The notes beneath the pieces are model-generated. The model was given only the letters and a program-made list of their open reading frames with translations. It was not told the origin of the DNA and searched no databases. DNA of 64,000 nucleotides from Ceratothoa steindachneri (lineage: Eukaryota; Arthropoda; Malacostraca; Isopoda; Cymothoidae): the NCBI GenBank assembly GCA_963969495.1, contig OZ018321.1:100813578-100877577 (forward strand). The letters are read 5' to 3'. The number at the start of each line of letters is the position of its first letter. Positions within the stretch are counted from its first letter, which is position 1. Shown in pieces: positions 44,411 to 54,440 of the stretch. The translations under genes were made by a program, and so were the position numbers.

Positions 44411-45490
44411 CTAACACCCTTAGGCGATTAGGCCCAAGACAAGGACACGGAGACTGTCCGTGGACCCAAAGAGAAAAAGTACCAACGACGCGCCCATGAA
44501 GATACCTTCGTAGCACTGGACGAAACATCGGCGCTTGACGAGGATTACACCGCGGATTCCCTTACTGTAATCCAGACAGTGTGCATCCAGCCTGAAGCCG
44601 ATTACCCTCTTTCTTTCCTACCAGGCGAGCCTTTTGAACCCTCTGACCTGGATATTGACGCGCAGCTGACACCACATCAAAAGAGTCAGCTACAAGAACT
44701 ATTTGAATGAAGTCACCATTTAACCACCCTATTGGCTCTCTTCGAGCGACTGTGCGAAAATGGCCTCACCATTGGCCCCAGCAAATGACATTTTGCCCAC
44801 GCAACCATAAAATCCTGGGGTTTCAAAATAGGACAAAGCTAGTTAGGGCCCCAAGAGGACAAGATTAAGGCCATCCCTGACATGCCCCTCCCGATTACAA
44901 AGAAGCAATTAAGATCGTTCCTAGGATCAGCTTCTTACTATCGGCGATTTGTTCCGAATTTCGCTGCAATTTTAGCGCCCCTCAGCTCCCTTTTAAAAAA
45001 GAATTCCCCCGATCGTCTACGTTGGAATGATGTTGCTGTTTTCCATTTTAATTAGCTCAAGAGTAAACTCATTTCTGCCCCATTTTGAAGTTGCCCAACC
45101 CGGAAAAATCCTTTGGGATTAAGACCGACGCGAGGCGAGGGCATTGGAGGTGTACTCCTTCAATACGAGGATGATGGAACGAGTCATCCAGTTGCATATG
45201 CTTGTCGCCAATTATTACCACGTGAAAAGAGATATGCCACTATAAAGAAGGAAGCTCTATCAATTATCTGGGTTATAGACAAATTCAAAATGTACTTGAT
45301 AGGAAAAGAATTTCAGATAGGAACCGACCACCGTCCGTTAGCCTATATCCGGAATGTACCACACTCCAACGGCCGAATTATGGTGCTGGAGTTTACTCTT
45401 GCAAGAGTATCAATTTAAAATAAATTATATAAAAGGTTCCGATAACCAGGTCGCTGACGCACTCAGTAGGAATGCGTTACCGAATAGCGT
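44411..45490 (+). pseudogene. Gypsy family B pol, plus-strand copy lacking the RT core
   Basis: LDETSALDEDYTADSLTVIQ (44518-44577) and EPFEPSDLDIDAQLTPHQKS (44628-44690) form the linker after protease. At about 44705 the reading jumps to LTTLLALFERLCENGLTIGP (44718-44780). The minus-strand copy at 47.06-48.77 kb keeps about 570 bp at this point, containing the catalytic fingers and palm. After the gap: DKIKAIPDMPLPITKKQLRS and FLGSASYYRRFVPNFAAILA (44858-44975), then RNase H with GIGGVLLQYEDDGTSHPVAY (45131-45195), KRYATIKKEALSIIWVIDKF (45228-45287) and GTDHRPLAYIRN (45320-45355). The RT cannot work without the missing part. Confidence 0.9.
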
Positions 45491-45739
45491 AGAGTAATTT
45501 TTTTCGTAGGATTAGGATCTCCATGTATGTATATACCGTCTTGTACGACTTAAATTAGATTCTCTTGTAATATAATGAGTTAATGTATATGTCTGAATTT
45601 TGTAACGCTGAGGGAACTTATTCAATTATCTTCATAGTGCGTGGTTGTCTGGGTTGACCTATATTATTTATTTTCGATATGCTTAAAAAGTGGAACTGAG
45701 CTCAAGGATAATAATATGGCTATCATTAATAAAAAAGAG
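45491..45739. other. Post-pol sequence of the plus-strand copy, then unassigned DNA
   Basis: From 45491 to about 45611 the sequence is nearly identical, in reverse complement, to 47066-47185, ending in GAATTTTGTAACGCT. Beyond that the two copies diverge. The rest is AT-rich. Integrase is absent from both copies of family B here. Confidence 0.7.
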
Positions 45740-46033
45740 TTTTATTAATAAAAACTATCAATGCTACACATAACGTAAAATATTGACATAAACAGAGAAT
45801 GGAAAGGGTCGTGGCAAATCTAGCTAATCCGAGGATTAAGAGAGATTTAAAAAGGTAAAACAAATAAAAGTTAAAGGGATGGGCTGGTTCGCTAAGCCAT
45901 TTAAAGCACAGGATAGGGTTGACAAAAGGGTTAAATACTCAAAGGTAACGTTCAGCTTACGTAAATACACTTGTTGTGCACAGGAAGGCAACGTGAAGGA
46001 ATTTTCGGTCCACTGGCGAGTTCCAGCCAAAGG

Positions 46034-46047
46034 GGGGGGGGGGGGAA
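46034..46047. repeat. Poly-G run
   Basis: A run of about 13-14 G residues just before the four-copy minisatellite. Confidence 0.9.
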
Positions 46048-46079
46048 ATTAAATGATCCTGACGTGGCATCTTGGGAAT

Positions 46080-46393
46080 GAGAACCGTTTCTTGACGAAC
46101 GGGCTTGAAGAACAATGGCTGTTCTACGTTGTTCTCTTCGGAATAACAGGGGGGGTGAGAACCGTCTCTTGTCTACGGGCTCGAGAACAATGGCTGTTCT
46201 AATGTTGTTCTCTTCTGAACAACAAGGGAAAAGGGTGATTACCGTTCCTTGGCGAACGGGCTCAAACGAACAATGGCTGTTCTACGTTTTTCTCTTCTGA
46301 ACAACAGGGGAGGGGGAGAACCGTTTCTAGTCTACGGGCTCGAAAGTACAATGGCGCTTCTAACGTTGTTCTCTTTCTGAACAACAGGGGAAG
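46080..46393. repeat. Minisatellite, 4 x 77-80 bp, within the probable LTR
   Basis: Copies begin with GAGAACCGTTTCTTG-like sequence at about 46080, 46157, 46237 and 46316. They run through ACGGGCTCGA, ACAATGGCTGTTCTA and TTCTCTTCTGAACAACAGGG. Copies 1 and 3 share CGAACGGGCT, copies 2 and 4 share TCTACGGGCTCGA, which hints at duplication in pairs. Confidence 0.9.
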
Positions 46394-46878
46394 CTTTGTG
46401 GACTTGGCGTCACGAAGGCTCGAACCTTGGCACTAAAGGGATATTGTCCTTCTTCTGGACAAGTGATGGTGGATCTCGAGGTCGAGGGCCCTTGGCCCAC
46501 AAGGTGAGAGTGGATCGTAGTGATGTTTCGCGAAGAAAACCTGGATCTCGAATCTGATCTTAGTGGTAAAATTTCCGAATAAATAGTCAGGAAATCGCCT
46601 TGGCGTAGGGGACAATGGAGTGGGGGCTTCGAGGGAATGCACAGCCACGCCTGAGAACAATACCTTATCTGCCCATAAGCCTAACTCAATCTGGCGAGGG
46701 CGGCGCATGGAGCGGACGGGGGTAGATAAACCTCCTTGTTTAAACATTGACTCAGTTGGCGGCTATAATGCGCCTTTGCTTCAAGGAGAAGATGCACGTG
46801 GGTAGCAACGTGTTTCTAAATAAAATGTGATACTGGTTGAAATTAAGCGTCCTCAAACCGTTCTATCACCCCCCTTCA

Positions 46879-47185
46879 TTTCGGGGGAAGTTGTCACTTC
46901 GAAAAAAAGAGAGAAAGGACAACGATAGAGCTCCGTTGTGGGAAACTCGTTTTCTTGTACCGACCATACCTTCATGCTCCTAACTAGTATTACCTCAATA
47001 CATATGATTATTTTGATCTTTTAATTATAGGGGAAAATAACCTTTAATACAAACTTAAGACAGTGAGCGTTACAAAATTCAGACATATACATTAACTCAT
47101 TATATTACAAGAGAATCTAATTTAAGTCGTATAAGACGGTATATACATACATGGTTCTTAATCCTACAAATACAATTACTTTACG
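46879..47185 (-). other. Post-pol sequence of the minus-strand gypsy family B copy
   Basis: From 47185 down to 47066 it matches the plus copy. It then continues with AT-rich sequence and the purine tract before the LTR. The space expected for integrase (about 1 kb) is missing. Confidence 0.65.
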
Positions 47186-48770
47186 CTATTCGGTAACGCA
47201 TTCCTACTGAGTGCGTCAGCGACCTGGTTATCGCAACCTTTTATATAATTTATTTTAAATTGATACTCTTGCAAGAGTAAACCCCAGCGCCATTATTCGG
47301 CCGTTGGAGTGTGGTACATTCCGGATATAGGCTAACAGGCGGTGGTCGGTTCCTATCTAAAAATTCTTTTCCTATCAAGTACATTTTGAATTTGTCTATA
47401 ACCCAGATAATTGATAAAGCTTCCTTCTCTATAGTAGCATATCTCTTTTCGCGTAGTAATAATTGGCGAAAAGCATATGCAACTGGATGACTCGTTTCGT
47501 CATCCTCGTATTGAAGGAGTACACCTCCAATGCCCTCGCCTCGCGTCGGTCTTAATCCCAAAGGATTTTTCCGGGTTGGGCAACTTCAAAATGGGGCAGA
47601 AATGAGCTTACTCTTGAGTTGATTAAAATGGGAAACAGCGACATCATTCCAACGTAGACGATCGGGGAAATTCTTTTTTAAAAGGGAGCTGAGGGGCGCC
47701 AAAATTGCAGCGAAATTCGGAACAAATCGCTGATAGTAAGAAGCTGATCCTAGGAACAATCTTAATTGCTTCTTTGTAATCGGGAGGGGCATGTCAGGGA
47801 TGGCCTTAATCTTGTCCTCTTGGGGACCCAACTGGCATTGTCCTATTTTGAAACCCAAGTATTTTATGGTTTCGTGGGCAAAATGGCATTTCCTCGGGCC
47901 AATGGTGAGGCCATTTTCGCGCAGTCTCCCGAAGAGAGCTAATTGGGTGGTTAAATGGTGACTCAATTCGCGAGTAGCGACGTAGACATTGTCGAAGTAA
48001 AATGATACTTTCGGAAGTCCATCTAACAACCTTCTCATGAGATGGTTATAGTTTCTACAAGCAGTGACGATGCCAAAAGGAAGGCGCTTGAATTGCATAA
48101 GGCCTTTTTCCGTTGCAAAGGCGGTATATGCTTTCACCTCGGGCCAGAGGGGGATTTGATAATACGCCTTGCACAAATCGAATTCTGAGATGAACTTGGC
48201 GTTTTCAAAAAGGTGGTGGTTTTGGTCTACCAATGGGATGGGCTCGGCGTCGAACACAGTTACCGAATTTAACTTCCGGAAGTTGATTCACATCTGATAA
48301 GAGCCATCAGGTTTCTTGACCATGACGATTGGGGAACAATAACTAGAGGTGGAAGGTTCTATTATGTCTAAACTAATTAAATTATCAACTTCGGCGTTGT
48401 AGGCTTGGCGTAAATGAATCGGCATGGGATAGGGTTTTGAACGGACGGGTTCTAAGGTTTTTAATTTGATATCATGCTCGAAACTAGTAGCTCATCCAGG
48501 CTTCTCTGAAATAACGTCGTCGAACTGACATAATAGTTCTTGTAGCTGACTCTTTTGATGTGGTGTCAGCTGCGCGTCAATATCCAGGTCAGAGGGTTCA
48601 AAAGACTCGCCTGGCAGGGAAGGAAGAGGGTAATCGGCATCAGGTTGGATGCACACTGTCTGTATTACATTAAGGGACTCTGCGGGGTAATCTTCTTCAA
48701 GAGCCGATGTTTCGTATAGTGCTACGAAGGTATCTCCATGGGCGCGTTGAGGGAGAAAAATATCCTTCCG
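47186..48770 (-). pseudogene. Gypsy family B pol (RT and RNase H), minus-strand copy
   Basis: Seen on the minus strand: a linker (SDLDIDAQLTPHQKSQLQEL, about 48595-48535), YCSPIVMVKKPDGSY (about 48342-48298), a stop (TGA) after it, FDLCKAYYQIPLWPEVKAYT (about 48174-48115), FKRLPFGIVTACRN (about 48091-48050), VSFYFDNVYVATRELS (about 48012-47965), then YLGFKIGQCQLGPQEDKIKA (about 47860-47800), FLGSASYYQRFVPNFAAIL (about 47757-47700) and RNase H (about 47580-47250). The YxDD box reads YFDN: its second Asp is Asn, so the RT is catalytically dead. A stop separates RT from RNase H at about 47583. Gag and protease are missing beyond 48770. Confidence 0.92.
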
Positions 48771-48959
48771 CAGCCATACCGTAGCATTGTATAAACTTGC
48801 GTATGTGTATGGTATAAATCCCCCACACTAGCTACACTATTTTGGATTTGGGCTTTACTTTGAAAACGTATCATTGGTACTCTCAACTTCATCCTCTATT
48901 GCCATGCAATTTTAAGTTATATTCATCCCCCACTAATCATTCTACGATCTCACTTCTAC
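48771..48959. other. Short junction between the family B pol and a family A LTR
   Basis: About 190 bp of AT-rich sequence with ACTTGCGTATGTGTATGGTA near 48797-48815. No assignment. Confidence 0.35.
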
Positions 48960-49780
48960 CCCTGAAGTTCGATCTGGGGATGGAGGAGTGTCAGAGATAA
49001 CAGAGAGAGAGATGAAAATACACGCTGCTTCGCCCTTCAAAAGAAAGAGAGACAACCGACACCTGGGCGACCCTTTTTGTGTGCACTTATGGAGGTGCGA
49101 AATTATGAGACGCCGTGAGACCCCATGATGACCTGAAATGCGACAATCACAGAATGCTGCGACAAGTGTGAGAGCCCAGAAGGTCCCTATGAAGTCGGAA
49201 AAAGTTCGTCTCGCCAGCTAAGAACCTTCTCGCGCTCGCTCTAAAGGCCGAATCTATTCCCGTCTGCGATGCGTCTGACCGTAAAACCCTCCCCTTCAGA
49301 GGGAGGGTCAAAACCCCGTTCGACTCCATAATATATCCTCCGGCGCTCAAGCTGGAAGTAGTATCCACCGTCCTCCCTGCACGACATTATTCGCTGTCTT
49401 CCCTGCCCTGCTAGTATCTTCTGTCCGACCACGTCGGTACCCACTATTCGCGTCGAGTTGGACTCTGTACAATTCTCGCAGAATAGTTCTAGCTCCCAAT
49501 ATTCTCGTTAATCCACTGGAGTCTACCTTTAACGTCTTCCATCGCTCCTTGAACGCAGGGCACTCAATCTCGATTCGTAATATTCATCATCCAGAGACTA
49601 TTGTTTGAACTTTTCGCCAAGGCAATGATTATTCTCCCGAAACAAATCTTCGAGGTAACAGTAAAGCTCAACTCTCCTGTGCAAGTGCTCTCTCTGCCCC
49701 CCCTACAGTGTAAGCCTCATCATCGGCTTACTTTACGCTCAAGGTCGTTCGATCGTCACTCTTTCCTAAACTGCTCTTTC
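48960..49780 (+). mobile_element. Solo LTR of gypsy family A
   Basis: Matches 36476-37340 in reverse complement over the whole length (purine GAGAGAGAGATGAAAATACA near 49001-49020; CCTCCCCTTCAGAGGGAGGG near 49288-49308; CCACTATTCGCGTCGAGTTG near 49441-49460). Its second half matches 25420-25850 in the same sense. No coding sequence of the element is attached. Open frames on both strands here are chance. Confidence 0.75.
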
Positions 49781-50739
49781 TGTATAATATTTGAGAATTT
49801 ATGGGGGGTTTTTAATGCTCTCCCCCATTATTATAGCCTATGTATTCAGGAACGGTTCTTCTTTCTGGCCAAAGCAGAATCAATCATCTAAAACAAGAGA
49901 GCTAAGATGGTGCCACAGAAGCGAGTTTATGATGAATGCACCGGCAATTTTCTCTTGCTCAATTTGGGTTAGTTCAACTCAGTGTTGTTGCTCACAAACC
50001 AACGACAGCTTGATTTCAAGGTTCTTCGCTTAAAGTAGGAGGTCGCGCGCCTTTTCGGGTAAGCATGATGCAGATTCTAGCATTACTGCATCCTGCAAGC
50101 TAACACCTACGACAAAAGAGCGTCAAGTAGTGACGACACAAGCATCTACTCCCTCTGATGTTTATTCTGAGCTGATTTATCGAGGCACTGCCCAATGACC
50201 ACCTAGGAGAGAATACCGATAGTAAGAACTAACAACTATTCAGTTGTAGCTTGCCTGCAGGATGATCACGAGGATGAAGTTCGTCTCATTTGCGATTCGA
50301 TTCCGTGGAACCAAATCGGTGAATATTGTGGCAGGTGGAGGACAAAAGGAAAACGATTCTGCTATCCAAATTCTAAAGATGAAGATTTATATAACCCCGT
50401 TTCTGAATTTTCAAACGAAGCTACTCCAAATAACAGGCCCATGTCGGCAGTAATAATATTTTTTTTACTAGGTCAGAGGTTTGAGGCTGGAAGTGTGTTT
50501 TGATAACAGCGTCAATGGGAGACTTTGTACGTCAATAACATTTTAAAGGTCCTTTTCTATAAAGAAACAGTATATTACGTCAACTTTATGGATTATTTCT
50601 CAGAACGATACAACCGATAAAGGCCGAATGGATGCATCCAAACGAATTGTAAGTTTTTAAAAAACTTAGAATTTTTCAGAGAGAACAATGCCGGCTCCAA
50701 TGTTAATGATAATCTTTTTACACAGATTCAGCAAACTAT
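49781..50739. other. No recognisable feature
   Basis: Mixed-composition spacer up to the Harbinger-type element. Frames at 49601-50033 and 50262-50453 show no motif I recognise. Confidence 0.4.
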
Positions 50740-51470
50740 TAAGGCTACGTTCACACCAAGCGAGTCGAATCGAATCAATTCATAGATAATCATCCAAATT
50801 CATGATTATTGTTGATTCGCCACATTAATTCCTATTCAACCGTTTACATAAAGTGAATCGAATCGAATCAATTCATGGAGAATCGTGGCGAATCTAAGTC
50901 AGTGATTCGTGTGGTTCTATTTTTTCATCAGTAAGGGTTTGTCTGTATTTTTTGTTTGATTTGAACCTATTTGAAATACGAGACTCCTTTACTTGCCCTG
51001 TTTTTCAATAATTCACTTCTATCCTTAGAAAAATAGCCATCATTTCTTCAAATCCAACTGCACGTCGGTAATTAGTATTCTGCTTTCTTATAGAGGGTGC
51101 CCTCAAGTCCACTAGCATTATAAATTGTTTTGTTGTAATACTTAAAAAATCATCAAATTTATTTAGATGGTTTACCAAATCTGAGAATAAATGCTTCCAA
51201 ATTCAGGTCTTCTAGCATTAATTTCATCCACACATAATCTTCTTTGATGCCTACGCCGCCTCAGCCACAGCAACTCGGCTATTCCAGCGAGAGCGTCTAC
51301 GTCTATACTCCTCAAAGGCAGCCTAGAGTACACACTACTGGCTACTGCATGTTGATTCTGACAATTTGAGTCGGTCAGTGTGAACGGTGCTGATTCAAAA
51401 TGACTCAAAGTGAATGATTCTCCATGAATTGATTCGATTCAATTCGCTTGTGTGAACTCAGTCAGCCTAA
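50740..51470 (-). mobile_element. PIF/Harbinger-type non-autonomous transposon, 725 bp, with TAA target duplication
   Basis: The element runs from 50743 to 51467 with TAA on each side (50740-50742 and 51468-51470). The ends are imperfect inverted repeats: GGCTACGTTCACACCAAGCG at the left against GGCTGACTGAGTTCACACAA at the right read inwards, both leading into GAATCGAATCAATTCATG. A second copy of the GAATCGAATCAATTCATGGA word lies at about 50857-50880. A 3-bp TAA/TWA duplication is characteristic of PIF/Harbinger elements. The minus-strand frame 51172-51408 fits the superfamily as well. Confidence 0.85.
51172..51408 (-). pseudogene. Harbinger nuclease N-terminal remnant
   Basis: ELLWLRRRRHQRRLCVDEIN followed by ARRPEFGSIYSQI (about 51275-51175) resembles the LLLRRRRxxRRxWVxPINxxRxxxGEFxxLF opening of Harbinger nucleases. 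The frame ends with a stop at 51172-51174, and the catalytic DDE part is absent. This supports descent of the 725-bp element from an autonomous Harbinger by internal deletion. Confidence 0.7.
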
Positions 51471-51539
51471 AGCAATAGAAATGAAGCATATTGATAATCA
51501 CTCGGTAAGTAAAAGGTCTCTACCTTTTAACTGACTTAA

Positions 51540-52215
51540 TATTACAAAAAATTCCAATAATCTTGCGAGGATCGTCGCTATAGGAAAAATCGTCTTATTG
51601 AACTAACTGATTCTTGGGTGAAATAGGATATTAAAGACTTCATAAGAGAATTTAAACTAAATGATCACTTTTATATAAAGCTAGACATATGAGTAGAGGA
51701 GGCGAGGTCTTCATGCATGGGCGAAACATTTTGAACTTAATAGCTTCTATCACCATTACTTTCCAAAAATATGATTTTTTAGCTTTACTCTAGTAAATGC
51801 AGCTCACTTCTGGTCTCCTCATCAAAAGAAATCATGACATTTGAGAGAGAACAGCGAATGGTGAGAAAGCTTATTCTGGAGCTCTAAAATTTACCCTATT
51901 AAGAGAGACATAGAGAATTGAAATCACTCTTGCTTAAAGACAGACGCCTTCCCAGCCAAGTCATATAAATCTTTGAACTTCTGAATGGTTGCAATAATAT
52001 GTACTTTGATTCACATTTTTCAAGTGCTGAAACCAATGCAAACAAATGGTGATAAGTCTAAATTAAATGACTATCAAACGAATATCGTGGAGAGCTTTGT
52101 CACATAAATTCGTCCCAACTTGAAAAACTCTCCCAGCTAATGAAGTTAAAAGTATGTCAATTAACTTGTTTAAAAATAAATTGGATGAACACCTATTTAA
52201 TTATTAATGCACTCG
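51540..52215 (+). pseudogene. LINE 3' end (CR1/L2-like RT C-terminal region)
   Basis: The plus strand reads AAHFWSPHQKKS (about 51807-51843), then QRMVRKLILEL, stop, NLPY-ERHRELKSLLLKDRRL (about 51855-51950) and, after a frame change, KTLPANEVKSMSINLFKNKL with DEHLFNY and a stop (52123-52206). Known: xxWSPxxKKDI, VQRRATKLIPGLKxLxYxERLxxLxLxxLxxRRLRGDLI and LPxEVVxAxSVNxFKxxLDxxL mark the C-terminal part of many arthropod LINE RTs. Upstream RT motifs cannot be read. Old and heavily broken. Confidence 0.7.
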
Positions 52216-53609
52216 GAATAAAACAGGATCGACGTTCTACAGTTGTCTGTTTTTACTCAAACGATCACCAAAGCCACCTTTCTGTATTTTTCCCCCTTTA
52301 TGACTCGCCATAAAGCGTAACTAAGAGTCCCTACTGCTCTTTATTCTATAAAATCCAAATTCACTTGGACCTGTAAATATTAAGGTAATAATTATTAATT
52401 GCTAATATCATTAGTAACGTCATCATGATCATTTTAAATCCTGATGAAAACACCGAAGTTGTTCACACAATTTGCTTTCTTACTTCAATTTCTTCCTCCT
52501 TTAAGTTTCGTGAGGAAATGGAATACCAGTGCTATCTAAAATACGACCATATTAAAATAATTATATGGGTAATCCTTGTTATTATTTTAATACACTTAAT
52601 CATTTGGGTATTTTAACCTTCACGTTTGTGTTCGCAGTAAAGGGGACTAGTTCTTCCCCCCGTGGGTTACTCTATATATTAAAATAGTAAAGAAAACTGC
52701 ACTGTACTCAGTGATGGTATTCGGTTAGTATAGCAACGAGTAGCCACCTTCACACTACATTGGGAATGCGTGGGGGACGCTCCTCATTCTCACCACCAAT
52801 CACTGTATCCAAGAGACCAAAGTAACAGTCTTTTTAGGCCTTTTAGATTGATCTATTGATTACATTTAGTCACTTATTTGTATCGTCATCGTCAAAGTTC
52901 GACTTCCTCGCAAAATTAAATCAGCTTCGGCAAATTTCAGTGGCTCAGGAAGGACGAAATGGCGGGGTAAAAAAGAGGAAATTATAATGAAGTCTTCTGT
53001 TGCATTAAAGCAGACAAAGCGAATCCCGTTCCTAATTCAACGTGATTTATCGCATTTCTCAGCTCAGGACAGAGAGCGGTTTCATCCTTAAGCGTGTTTG
53101 CTGTTTTTATGAATGTGTTGCAGTCACGTTTATTCTTCTATACTCACGTACAACTGGCACTGATATAGTATTCTTATTTTCCTAAATGGGGAAATATTTA
53201 TCATTTAAAGGGAATTCAAGCCTTTTGTATTTATCACAGTTAACGCATAAAAGAAAATCTGAGATGTTGGCTTTTAGAAAAACGGTAAAGAAAAGATGAT
53301 TAAGAATTATTACATTGTACAAGAAATAACAGTGTCAAGAAAAAAAGATAGATCTCATGTATGTTTTTTATGAAGTTGAATGTAATGAATTCTGATTTGC
53401 TAAAAAAATTCCAATCACGTAAAATTTTCCTTTAAATTGCTGATTTATTTATTATGCAATTGATACCGATTTCCACGATGCCATAAATTTATTTCGCTCC
53501 CAAAGTCGGATTAAATGTGTTCATTGTAATTAATTCCTGAAAGTAAAATTAATTAGCATGTTTGTTAGCAATAGATAAAGTATTAACCTACATTTTAATA
53601 TTTACTTCT
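52216..53609. other. No recognisable feature
   Basis: AT-rich. The first ~100 bases may be the 3' untranslated part of the LINE. A 63-codon frame at 52425-52616 ends in a hydrophobic stretch (IIIWVILVIILIHLIIW), but nothing around it supports a gene. Confidence 0.4.
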
Positions 53610-54440
53610 TCGTTTGTAAGACGACTCAGTTGTATCACGCTTCAGGTTCCAGCAGAAGTCACCCAGCATAGCAGGGCTCCATTTCCCTTATACTTGTTTT
53701 CCATTAGCGCTATACTTTGATGAAACCTCTCTCCAACTTCATTACTTATATCTCTGGAAAGAAGGACATATGAGAATGAAGAAAGTGTATCTCCAGTCAC
53801 ATATTGCATCCGAGATCTTGTAAGCACGTGATAAGGCTCTCCACTATACGCTTTTGCTGACCCCCTTGGTACTTTCCCAGAAGTCCTTTGCATACATCTT
53901 TGAATGCATGCCAGGGCGCTAGCTCAGTTTCATCCATTCTCACCTCGAACTCATCATCAGCTATAAGTTGAAGAATCTGAGGGCCTACGAATATGCTTTC
54001 CTTAATCTGGACATGATTTATTTTAGCGAAGATCGCTTTAAAGTACTGGAAATATTGCTTGTTATGTTGCCATGCTTTGGTGAATTTCATTAGGTCTCGT
54101 TTTTTAGGCATTGTGGCAAAATGATTTTCAGCTTCTTAACTAATGGCTCATGAATTACATTATGGCATTAGGCGTCATACTTTCCCGAGGTGACCATTTT
54201 GAGCGCACATAAAGTTCTGATCTGGTCCTACTGTCTCACTTACAAAGTAAGCGAATAAACTTGGTGTATCCAGTCTGTAGCTCATTAAGTAGGAATTAAA
54301 ACACAGTGAATACCTACATTTAATATCTGTTAAGCAGAAGTAGCAATCCGTTGAATGATCCTTTGGATCCCTCCAGACGCCAAAAATGAACTTGTACACC
54401 TGCGTTTGTCCTGGTCACCCACTTTATATCCAAAGTGCAG
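53610..54440 (-). pseudogene. CYFC family copy E: both ends joined, middle lost
   Basis: Function unknown. On the minus strand: WRDPKDHSTDCYFCLTDIKC (about 54375-54315), then a direct change to the later block LQTGYTKFIRLLC (about 54280-54240), SELYVRSKWSPRESMTPNAI (about 54225-54165), LVKKLKIILP (about 54145-54115), KESIFVGPQILQLIADDEFE (about 54003-53945), APWHAFKDVCKGLLGKYQGG (about 53915-53860), LQDLGCNM (about 53823-53800), and SNEVGERFHQSIALMENKYK (about 53750-53690) followed by LCWVTSAGT-like and KRDTTESSY readings. The conserved ERFHQ-I block is clear. About 200 codons present in copies B and C are missing between CYFC and GYTK. Frame changes near 54110 and 53800. Confidence 0.8.

Larger units (their letters stand above)
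45740..46878 (-). mobile_element. Probable 3' LTR of gypsy family B (minus strand)
   Basis: In minus-strand orientation the pol reading is followed by CGAAATGAAGGGGGG (about 46889-46875), a purine-rich tract like a second-strand primer, then TGATAGAACGG, a plausible LTR start. The following 1.1 kb is GC-richer than its flanks, carries four ~78-bp tandem repeats and a G-run, and ends in AATAAA-containing AT-rich sequence near 45740. The far end is not marked by a clear CA or by a second LTR copy in the window, so both limits are approximate. Confidence 0.55.

Noticed and set aside
48770..49780. The LTR at 48.96-49.78 kb as the 5' LTR of the minus-strand family B pol
   Set aside because: It belongs to family A by sequence (matches 36.5-37.3 kb) and lies in a different orientation from what that pol would need.
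49147..49891. Frames on both strands over the solo LTR
   Set aside because: Same reason: the sequence is an LTR copy with no conserved protein.
52425..52616. Small membrane protein (hydrophobic C-terminus)
   Set aside because: The hydrophobic end comes from AT-rich codons (ATT/ATA/GTT); there is no homologue I recognise and no gene context.
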